From an uncultured Alphaproteobacteria bacterium (GTDB taxonomy: Bacteria > Pseudomonadota > Alphaproteobacteria > Rhizobiales > Beijerinckiaceae), in contig CALCZO010000048.1 in assembly GCA_937903315.1 (NCBI GenBank), forward strand, positions 1-5,547: a stretch of DNA of 5,547 bases, written 5' to 3'. Below, in pieces: positions 1 through 4,959 of this stretch. The translations under genes and the position numbers were made by a program. The notes beneath the pieces were generated by a model that was not told where the DNA came from, ran no database searches, and worked only from the letters and a program-made list of their open reading frames with translations. Numbering within the stretch: position 1 is the stretch's first letter; every line of letters begins with the position of its first letter.

Positions 1-677
1 CCGATCCAGTTCTTCTGCATCAGCCGGACCTTTTCCGGCCAGCGGTCGAGTGTCCCGAGCGCGTCAGAAAGGTCCTGCGCATAGTCGGTGATCCTGAGGA
101 ACCACTGGGTCAGTTCGCGCTGTTCCACCAGCGCGCCCGAGCGCCAGCCGCGCCCGTCGATGACCTGCTCGTTGGCCAGAACCGTCTGGTCCACCGGGTC
201 CCAGTTGACCTTCGAGGTCTTGCGCGTCACCAGACCCGCCTCGAGAAAGTCGATGAACATCGCCTGCTGGTGGCGGTAATAGGCCGGATCGCAGGTGGCG
301 ATCTCGCGGCTCCAGTCGAGCGACAGGCCCATCGACTTGAGCTGACCCTTCATCGTCGCGATGTTGGCATAGGTCCAGGTGCCGGGATGGGATTTCTTTT
401 CCATCGCGGCATTCTCGGCCGGCATGCCGAAGGCATCCCAACCCATCGGGTGGAGCACCGAGAAGCCCTTGGCGCGCTTGTGCCGGGCGACGACATCGCC
501 CATCGCGTAATTGCGGACATGGCCCATGTGGATGCGCCCCGAGGGATAGGGGAACATCTCGAGCACATAGTATTTGGGGCGCGCATCGTCATTGCGGGTC
601 AGAAAGGTGTTGTTATCCTCCCAGACCTTCTGCCACTTGGGTTCGGCGACGCGGGTGTTGTAACGGGTGCTGCGCAT
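1..677 (-). CDS. leuS: Leucyl-tRNA synthetase (LeuRS), N-terminal 225 residues; 3' end beyond left edge
   Basis: Class I aminoacyl-tRNA synthetase that charges tRNA-Leu with leucine in the cytoplasm. Reading the minus strand from the ATG at 677 gives an uninterrupted frame to the window edge, so about a quarter of the usual ~860-870 residues is present. The N-terminus RYNTRVAEPKWQKVW is the family opening. The ATP-binding HIGH motif appears as HMGH (residues 50-53) within YPSGRIHMGHVRNYAMGD. It is followed by HPMGWDAFGMPAENAA and NWDPVDQTVLANEQVIDGRG, all LeuRS hallmarks. The start at 677 is chosen because homologues begin just before RYN. Two adjacent in-frame ATGs at 716 and 713 would add 13 or 12 residues, and no strong Shine-Dalgarno decides between them. 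The Zn-1 knuckle cysteines of E. coli-type LeuRS are replaced (DPVD, GRGWRS). The gene is divergent from yggS. Identification is very secure; the exact start is less so. Confidence 0.96.
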   Translation of the reverse strand, partial: MRSTRYNTRVAEPKWQKVWEDNNTFLTRNDDARPKYYVLEMFPYPSGRIHMGHVRNYAMGDVVARHKRAKGFSVLHPMGWDAFGMPAENAAMEKKSHPGTWTYANIATMKGQLKSMGLSLDWSREIATCDPAYYRHQQAMFIDFLEAGLVTRKTSKVNWDPVDQTVLANEQVIDGRGWRSGALVEQRELTQWFLRITDYAQDLSDALGTLDRWPEKVRLMQKNWI

Positions 678-795
678 GGGACAACTTCTGATCAGATCGG
701 GTCCCTTGGACATCATTCGCTTTTTCCGGTCAACCCGTTGCGCCGTTTTGCCGGTACTGGCAGTGATGAAATCAGGCGATTGGGGACTTTGACGG
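678..795. promoter_or_regulatory. Divergent leuS / yggS intergenic region
   Basis: These 118 bases separate the start codons of two outward-facing genes, so promoters for both should lie here. On the minus strand TTGACC (733-728) resembles a -35 element, but no convincing -10 follows at 16-18 bases. No clear promoter was recognised for yggS. If leuS starts at 716 rather than 677, the gap shrinks to 79 bases. No T-box, stem-loop array or leucine-rich leader peptide was seen. Confidence 0.4.
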
Positions 796-1470
796 ATGAT
801 CGAGAGTGAGCAGACCGGATCGGGACGGCTTGCGACGGTGCGGGCGCTGGTTGACCGGGCCGCTGCCGATGCTGGCCGCAAGGGGTCGGACATTGCGCTG
901 GTTGCCGTCTCCAAGACGTTCGGCGCCGAGGCGATCACGCCGCTGCTTGGAGCAGGTCATCGCGTGTTCGGCGAAAACCGCGTGCAGGAAGCCCGGGGAA
1001 AGTGGCCGGCGCTGAAACAGCAGTTCGCCGGCGTCGCGCTTCACCTGATCGGTCCGGTGCAGAGCAACAAGGCACTCGAAGCCGTCGCGCTCTTCGAGCG
1101 AATCGACAGTCTCGACCGGCCCAGGCTTGCGGCGGCTCTTGCTGACGCGGTGCAGAAGGTCGGTCGCCAGCCGCGCCTGCTGGTTCAGGTCAACACCGGT
1201 GCCGAGCCGCAGAAGGCCGGCGTCCTGCTACAGGATGCCGATGCATTCCTCGTTCAATGCCGGCGGGAGTTTGGCCTGACGGTGTCGGGGCTGATGTGCA
1301 TTCCGCCCGCCGACCAGCCGCCGAGCCCGCATTTCGCCCTGCTGGCCAAGATTGCCGCGCATCACGGGCTCAGGACCCTGTCGATGGGGATGAGCGGTGA
1401 CTTTGCCGCCGCCATCCAATGTGGCGCAACCGAGGTCCGGATCGGCTCTGCCCTGTTCGGCGTGCGGTAA
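796..1470 (+). CDS. yggS: YggS/PLPBP family pyridoxal-phosphate homeostasis protein
   Basis: A 224-residue, single-domain, alanine-racemase-fold protein that binds pyridoxal 5'-phosphate in the cytoplasm. In the family it has no known enzymatic turnover; loss disturbs vitamin B6 and amino-acid pools. Visible motifs are VAVSKT with the PLP-linking lysine K40, FGENRVQEA (58-66), LHLIGPVQSNK (82-92), the strand VQVNTGAEPQKAG (130-142), GLMCIPP (165-171), and the phosphate-binding end LSMGMSGD (195-202) plus GATEVRIGSALFG (210-222). Length matches the family. An in-frame TGA at 790-792, two codons upstream, makes ATG 796 the earliest possible start; no strong ribosome-binding site is visible. The gene diverges from leuS. 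Its stop TAA (1468-1470) directly abuts the stop of the convergent L,D-transpeptidase gene, leaving no space for an intergenic terminator. Confidence 0.95.
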   Translation: MIESEQTGSGRLATVRALVDRAAADAGRKGSDIALVAVSKTFGAEAITPLLGAGHRVFGENRVQEARGKWPALKQQFAGVALHLIGPVQSNKALEAVALFERIDSLDRPRLAAALADAVQKVGRQPRLLVQVNTGAEPQKAGVLLQDADAFLVQCRREFGLTVSGLMCIPPADQPPSPHFALLAKIAAHHGLRTLSMGMSGDFAAAIQCGATEVRIGSALFGVR

Positions 1471-2001
1471 CTAGCGGATATCGATCATGGTTTTCGGGCC
1501 GATGAGCGCCATCAGCCGGTCGATGTGACGTCCGGAGACGGCAACACAGCCCGCCGTTCCGCCGCCCGCCTCGCTCATCAGATGCAGGAAGATCGCGCTG
1601 CCGCGCCCCTGCCGGCGCGGATGGCGGTTCCAGCCCAGATCGAGCACGACATCATACTGGTGGTCCGCCCGCCACATGTCCTCGTGCGAGGCCGCAAACG
1701 GCAGCATGATGCGTCGGTTATAGCAGCGATGGCCGGGCGCATCGCACCAGCCGTCGGTGGTTCTCAGCGCCGTCAGCGCCAGCCCGGACCGTGGCTTGCC
1801 TCGCCGGTCGTTGCGCCACCAGCCGCCGAGAATCGCCAGCCGGCCAACCGGTGAACAGCCGTCACCCTCGCGTTTGGACCGGGTCACGCCGTTGCGCCCG
1901 ATGCGACAGGGAAGGGTCAGCGATCCCGCCCAAAGCCGCCCGCGTGGGCCGCGCGGCGTCAGGCTGCGGACGACGAGGGTCCGAATGTAGGTCTGTTTCA
2001 T
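1471..2001 (-). CDS. L,D-transpeptidase (YkuD) family protein, short form without signal peptide
   Basis: A 176-residue protein built almost entirely of a YkuD-type L,D-transpeptidase domain. Characterised members make or edit 3-3 cross-links or attach proteins to peptidoglycan through a catalytic cysteine. The signature is present as AIFLHL (catalytic His140) followed by GGGTAGCVAV (nucleophile Cys152); the usual SHGC is replaced by TAGC. Upstream segments KREGDGCSPVG (43-53), GWCDAPGHRCYNR (85-97) and DMWRADHQYDVVLDLGWN (108-125) are typical of a proteobacterial subgroup of ErfK/YbiS-like proteins. The N-terminus (MKQTYIRTLVVRSLTPRG) has no hydrophobic signal sequence, so export is not evident. 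ATG 2001 is the likely start: the same frame stays open far upstream antisense to the next genes, but that extension has no family resemblance. A GGAG lies 13 bases upstream, rather far. The start codon sits inside a parS-like palindrome. Role in this organism is inferred. Confidence 0.88.
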   Translation of the reverse strand: MKQTYIRTLVVRSLTPRGPRGRLWAGSLTLPCRIGRNGVTRSKREGDGCSPVGRLAILGGWWRNDRRGKPRSGLALTALRTTDGWCDAPGHRCYNRRIMLPFAASHEDMWRADHQYDVVLDLGWNRHPRRQGRGSAIFLHLMSEAGGGTAGCVAVSGRHIDRLMALIGPKTMIDIR

Positions 2002-2009
2002 GTGAAACG
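1994..2009. promoter_or_regulatory. parS: parS-like ParB-binding site (14 of 16 match)
   Basis: The sequence TGTTTCATGTGAAACG matches the widely conserved chromosomal parS site TGTTTCACGTGAAACA everywhere except position 8 (C to T, breaking the central CG) and position 16 (A to G). The arms GTTTCA (1995-2000) and TGAAAC (2003-2008) form a perfect inverted repeat around TG. It overlaps the ATG of the L,D-transpeptidase gene (2001-1999 on the minus strand). parS sites cluster near the replication origin, where ParB loads onto the chromosome for ParA-driven segregation. I found no second copy in the window. An alternative is an operator for a local regulator, or chance within coding sequence. 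Confidence 0.55.
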
Positions 2010-2031
2010 CCGCGCTCCAGCGTCGCCTGTG

Positions 2032-2061
2032 CTTGCAGAGGGAACGGGTGTTTTGCCATAT
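2032..2061 (+). promoter_or_regulatory. Candidate promoter for the response regulator unit
   Basis: CTTGCA (2032-2037) and CCATAT (2056-2061), 18 bases apart, resemble the rhizobial housekeeping consensus CTTGAC / CTATAT (4 of 6 and 5 of 6). Transcription would begin near 2068, giving a leader of about 60 bases before ATG 2128. A weaker alternative is TTGTCG (2069-2074) with TACCTG (2092-2097). Both are tentative readings by eye, in the 126-base gap divergent from the L,D-transpeptidase gene. Confidence 0.3.
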
Positions 2062-2114
2062 CCGTGCCTTGTCGTCGCCTGCCGCGCGCATTACCTGTTG
2101 GCTAAGCAGCGCGC

Positions 2115-2120
2115 AAAGGA
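2115..2120 (+). promoter_or_regulatory. Ribosome binding site of the response regulator
   Basis: AAAGGA ends 7 bases before ATG 2128. This favours 2128 over the nearby out-of-frame ATG at 2124. Confidence 0.7.
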
Positions 2121-2127
2121 CCGATGA

Positions 2128-2814
2128 ATGAGCAACGTTCGCAAAATTCTCATCGTGGATGATGACGAACCCTTGCGTGAGGCGCTGGCCGAGCAGCTCA
2201 AGCTGCACGAGGAGTTCACCATTGCCGAAGCGCCGAATGCGGCGGCTGGCGTGGCTCTGGCCAAGGCGGACCAGATCGACATGATCGTGATGGATATCGG
2301 CCTGCCGGACATGGACGGCCGTGAAGCGGTCAAGCTGTTGCGCAAGAACGGGTTCAAGGGCCCGATCATCATGCTGACCGGCCACGATTCGGAGGCTGAC
2401 ACCGTGCTTGGTCTCGAATCGGGAGCCAATGACTACGTCACCAAGCCGTTCAAATTCGCCGTTCTGCTGGCGCGCATCCGTGCCCATCTGCGCCAGCATG
2501 AGGCGAGCGAGGACGCCGTCTTCACCATCGGGCCCTACACATTCCGACCCGGTGCCAAGCTGCTGACCACGGTCAAGGGCAACAAGCTGCGCCTGACCGA
2601 GAAGGAAACGGCGATCCTGCGTTATCTCTACCGCGCCAACCAGAAGGTGGTTGCCCGCGATGTGCTGCTGCAGGAGGTGTGGGGGTACAACTCCAACGTC
2701 ACCACCCACACGCTGGAAACGCATATCTATCGGCTGCGGCAAAAAATTGAACCCGACCCCGGCCAGGTCCGCTTGCTTGTCACCGAAGGGGGCGGCTACA
2801 AGCTCGTACCCTGA
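2128..2814 (+). CDS. OmpR/PhoB-family two-component response regulator
   Basis: A 228-residue cytoplasmic DNA-binding response regulator. The receiver domain (about 5-120) has the acidic pocket D11/D12, the phospho-acceptor D56 in VMDIGLPDMDG, T84 in MLTGHD, and K106 in VTKPF. The C-terminal winged helix (about 130-227) shows the OmpR pattern LRLTEKETAILRYL, VVARDVLLQEVWGYN, THTLETHIYRLRQKIEPDP and TEGGGYKLVP. All phosphorylation residues are intact, so it should accept phosphate from a histidine kinase, yet none is adjacent within the window. A good ribosome-binding site precedes ATG 2128. The small cyclic-nucleotide-fold gene follows after 48 bases on the same strand and is probably co-transcribed; no terminator was seen in the gap. 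The target genes and signal are not predictable from sequence, and I do not assign a name. Confidence 0.95.
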   Translation: MSNVRKILIVDDDEPLREALAEQLKLHEEFTIAEAPNAAAGVALAKADQIDMIVMDIGLPDMDGREAVKLLRKNGFKGPIIMLTGHDSEADTVLGLESGANDYVTKPFKFAVLLARIRAHLRQHEASEDAVFTIGPYTFRPGAKLLTTVKGNKLRLTEKETAILRYLYRANQKVVARDVLLQEVWGYNSNVTTHTLETHIYRLRQKIEPDPGQVRLLVTEGGGYKLVP

Positions 2815-2862
2815 TCGGATTGGCCGGCCAGGCTGCCCCAAGCATAGCATCGCCGGTTCCCC

Positions 2863-3300
2863 ATGCGCCTCGACCAGAAGATTGCCGCCCTCAATGCCCA
2901 GGATCTGTTGCGCGTGCTGGAGCCCGAGGCGCTGCATGTGCTTGCGTTTTCGGCTCTGCCCCGCTGTCTGAACGCCGGCGAGGAACTGTTCCGTCAGGGC
3001 GAGACGGCGGACGGGGGCTATGTCGTTGTCACAGGCCGGCTCTCGGTCTCGCTGACCGGTGTTGCCATCGAGACAGACGATCAGCTGGGCCCCGGCGGTC
3101 TCGTCGGTCAGGCGGCGCTGTTTGCGCCCATCACGCGGCCGCAGACGGTGATTGCGCTCGAGCCGAGCGATCTGCTGTTCATTCCGCAAAGCCTGATGCG
3201 GCGGGTGCTCGAGGAGCATCCGGTCAGCGCCCGGCGGCTGCAGACGCATATCGCCGAGGCGCTCGGCGTTGTCCGCGCGCAACTCGGGGCGCTTGCCTGA
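2863..3300 (+). CDS. Stand-alone cyclic-nucleotide-binding-fold (Crp/Fnr N-domain-like) protein
   Basis: A 145-residue protein consisting of a single cNMP-binding beta-roll with a short C-terminal helix and no helix-turn-helix, so it is unlikely to bind DNA as Crp does. Family pattern: LEPEALHVLAFSALPRCLNAGEELFRQGETADGGYVVVTGRLSVS (about 19-63; key turns AGEELFRQG and GGYVVVTG), then the phosphate-binding-cassette region GLVGQAALFAPITRPQTVIALEPSDLLFIP. In that cassette the usual GE...RS/TA reads GQ (82-83) and R92, so the ribose-contacting glutamate appears replaced by glutamine while the arginine remains. cAMP binding is therefore doubtful. An in-frame TAG at 2845-2847 leaves ATG 2863 as the first possible ATG start; no clear Shine-Dalgarno is present. 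It follows the response regulator and may serve the same pathway, by inference. It ends 16 bases before the convergent xth stop. Confidence 0.85.
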   Translation: MRLDQKIAALNAQDLLRVLEPEALHVLAFSALPRCLNAGEELFRQGETADGGYVVVTGRLSVSLTGVAIETDDQLGPGGLVGQAALFAPITRPQTVIALEPSDLLFIPQSLMRRVLEEHPVSARRLQTHIAEALGVVRAQLGALA

Positions 3301-3316
3301 CGGGTCCTCTCGCGCG

Positions 3317-4126
3317 TCAAATCCCGAGTGTGACGATCAGCGGAACATGATCGGACGGCTGGGTCCAGCCGCGGGCATCGCGCAGGACATGCCAGCGTTC
3401 GACAGCGCTGACCAGATCCGGCCCGACCCAGACATGATCGAGCCGCCGGCCCTTGTCGGCCGCCGCCCAATCGGGTGAGCGGTAGCTCCACCAGGTGTAA
3501 ATGCGCTCCGGCTCCGGCGCCAGATGGCGGACCGCATCGGTCCAGCCGCCGGTCTGGCGCAGATGGTTGAGCGTTTCGCATTCGAGCGGGGTATGGCTGA
3601 CGATCTTGACCAGCGCCTTGTGGTTCCACACATCGGTTTCAAACGGCGCGATGTTGAGATCGCCGACAAGAACCGCCCGGCGGTTGCTGCCGCTGCTGGC
3701 GTGCGCCCAGTCGGTCAGCTCCGCCAGAAAATCAAGCTTGTGACCGAATTTCGGGTTTTCCTCACGGTCGGGGACATCGCCGCCGGCCGGAACATAGAGA
3801 TTGTGGATCGCCACCGGCTGGCCGGCATCATCGTCGACCTCGGCGGCAATATGCCGGGCGTCCTCGCGGGCGCAGAAACTGAGCGGCGCGAGCGCCCGAA
3901 CCGGCCGGCGTGCGATGATGGCAACGCCGTTGTAGCCCTTCATGCCACGATGCAGCATGTGCTCATAGCCCGCCTTGACGAAGGCCGAGCGGGGAAACTC
4001 GCTGTCGGGACATTTGGTTTCCTGGAGGCACAGCACATCGGGTGCCGCCTCGTCGAGAAACCGCCGGACACTGTCGATTCGCAGCCGAACCGAATTGATA
4101 TTCCAGGTTGCAATGGTCAGCGGCAC
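3317..4126 (-). CDS. xth: Exodeoxyribonuclease III (AP endonuclease, EEP fold)
   Basis: A 269-residue Mg-dependent 3'-5' exonuclease and class II AP endonuclease of the ExoIII/APE1 family, acting in base excision repair. Motifs run in order: TWNINSVRLR (N9, N11), LCLQETK with metal ligand E36, GYNGVAII (64-71), NLYVPAG with Y111, the active-site GDLNIAP (D156, N158), TWWSYR (211-216), RRLDHVWV with D230, and the catalytic SDHVPL (D259, H260). Length matches the usual 260-270. The start is GTG 4126 because MPLTIATWNINS is the family N-terminus and an AGGA (4138-4135) lies 8 bases upstream. A longer reading from ATG 4249 would overlap the end of lolA and add 41 non-homologous residues. It lies 25 bases downstream of the lolA-like gene and is probably co-transcribed with it. 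Confidence 0.95.
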   Translation of the reverse strand: MPLTIATWNINSVRLRIDSVRRFLDEAAPDVLCLQETKCPDSEFPRSAFVKAGYEHMLHRGMKGYNGVAIIARRPVRALAPLSFCAREDARHIAAEVDDDAGQPVAIHNLYVPAGGDVPDREENPKFGHKLDFLAELTDWAHASSGSNRRAVLVGDLNIAPFETDVWNHKALVKIVSHTPLECETLNHLRQTGGWTDAVRHLAPEPERIYTWWSYRSPDWAAADKGRRLDHVWVGPDLVSAVERWHVLRDARGWTQPSDHVPLIVTLGI

Positions 4127-4134
4127 GAACGGAA

Positions 4135-4138
4135 TCCT
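4135..4138 (-). promoter_or_regulatory. Ribosome binding site supporting the GTG start of xth
   Basis: AGGA on the minus strand, 8 bases before GTG 4126 and inside the 25-base gap after the lolA-like stop codon. It favours GTG 4126 over the upstream in-frame ATG 4249. Confidence 0.6.
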
Positions 4139-4151
4139 GTCACGGGGGCGG

Positions 4152-4856
4152 TCAGCGCGGGGTGTCGACCCGGCCTTCCTGAATGACGAACAGGCGCGCA
4201 TCGGGCCGCTTGCCGGTTTCGATGTTGGACAGGACAACGCGGGTGTCATAGCCCTGCGGATCGGTGACGATCCATTGCTTCAGCGTCATGTCGGCGTTGT
4301 TGAACGACAGGCGGATACGCGAGGTGCCGCCCACCGTCTGCCGGTCCTCGATGACCAGAACCGCATCGTCGCCCTGCTGGGCCAGCGAGATGACTTTCGA
4401 ATCGCGGGCGATATCGATCTTGTCGCGGAGCAGGAACTTCAGCGGTGTCTGGCCGACGAGATAGAGGTCCTGCGTGTTGGCCTTGCGGTCACGCACCGCA
4501 ACGGTGCGACCGTCCGAAACGATTTCCAGCGGGCTCGGCGGCCGGTATTCGAACCGCATCTTGCCCGGCCGGGAGAGATAGAGCTTGCCGTCCCAGCGCC
4601 GCCCGTCCGGGCTGGTCTGGCTGAAATCCGCGATCATGCCGCCGAGCGCATTGAAATAGGCATTGATCCGCTCCACGGTCGGTTTGGGAGCCGACGGGTT
4701 GGCGGGCTGGGGCGTCGTTGCCGCTGCCTTGCCATTGGACGGTGTCGCCCTGGCCGCCGGCGGCGGATTGAGTTGCAGCGGCGCGCCCTGAGACAGCGCA
4801 GGGTCGATACCGAGGCTCGTCGCAAGCATCAGGCCGGCTAGGAAACGCTTTTGCAC
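4152..4856 (-). CDS. lolA: LolA-like outer-membrane lipoprotein carrier protein
   Basis: A 234-residue periplasmic protein of the LolA fold, which receives lipoproteins from the LolCDE complex and hands them to the outer membrane. Residues 1-22 (basic MQKR, then hydrophobic FLAGLMLATSLGI, ending ALS) form a signal peptide. A low-complexity Pro/Ala-rich segment (about 25-60) precedes the conserved domain (61-230). That domain carries MIADFSQTSPDGRRWDGKLYL, the diagnostic SRPGKMRFEYRPPSP (95-109) and EIVSDGRTVAVRD. The start is GTG 4856: it gives a proper signal peptide and has AGAGGGG seven bases upstream. An in-frame ATG at 4934 would add 26 residues in front of the signal sequence. The gene sits between ftsK (103-base gap) and xth (25-base gap), all on one strand. 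Other LolA-fold proteins exist, so a true lipoprotein-carrier role is likely but inferred. Confidence 0.9.
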   Translation of the reverse strand: MQKRFLAGLMLATSLGIDPALSQGAPLQLNPPPAARATPSNGKAAATTPQPANPSAPKPTVERINAYFNALGGMIADFSQTSPDGRRWDGKLYLSRPGKMRFEYRPPSPLEIVSDGRTVAVRDRKANTQDLYLVGQTPLKFLLRDKIDIARDSKVISLAQQGDDAVLVIEDRQTVGGTSRIRLSFNNADMTLKQWIVTDPQGYDTRVVLSNIETGKRPDARLFVIQEGRVDTPR

Positions 4857-4959
4857 CGCCCATCCCCTCTTCTGGTGGATCAGACCCGTCCGTAGCCCCT
4901 GCTTGTGGCGGATTCGAGACTGAACGCAAAGCAAAATCGGGCAGTGCGGGAGGGCGTTC
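4857..4959 (-). other. ftsK-lolA intergenic gap
   Basis: These 103 bases between the ftsK stop and the lolA start contain the lolA ribosome-binding site. No hairpin with a U-tract and no convincing promoter were seen. Read-through from ftsK is possible, but a separate lolA promoter cannot be excluded. Confidence 0.35.
4864..4870 (-). promoter_or_regulatory. Ribosome binding site supporting the GTG start of lolA
   Basis: AGAGGGG on the minus strand lies 7 bases before GTG 4856. It also stands just before an ATG (4863-4861), but that ATG opens a different frame whose product has no LolA features. Confidence 0.65.

Noticed and set aside
728..733. TTGACC on the minus strand as a leuS -35 box
   Set aside because: No acceptable -10 element occurs at 16-18 bases downstream, so a promoter was not called.
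270..809. Plus-strand 179-codon frame opposite leuS
   Set aside because: It is antisense to clearly conserved LeuRS sequence (HMGH motif and flanks), and its predicted protein shows no recognisable motifs.
1018..1025. TGAAACA within yggS as a parS half-site
   Set aside because: Only one arm matches; the other half lacks GTTTCA, so it is not a site.
2821..2830. Perfect palindrome TGGCCGGCCA between the response regulator and the cNMP-fold gene
   Set aside because: It is a 10-base GC palindrome with no loop, U-tract or second copy. This is expected by chance in high-GC DNA and is not a terminator.
2002..3282. Minus-strand open frame extending the L,D-transpeptidase to 603 codons, antisense to the response regulator and cNMP-fold genes
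   Set aside because: The extension mirrors the codon structure of two well-supported plus-strand genes, has no family resemblance, and GC-rich DNA commonly leaves antisense frames open. The transpeptidase homology begins at ATG 2001.
3524..4186. Plus-strand 220-codon frame opposite xth
   Set aside because: It is antisense to the exonuclease III catalytic motifs, a compositional shadow with no domain features.
3975..4841. Plus-strand 288-codon frame opposite lolA and the start of xth
   Set aside because: It is longer than the real genes but arginine-rich and featureless, while the minus strand encodes a signal peptide and the LolA signature.
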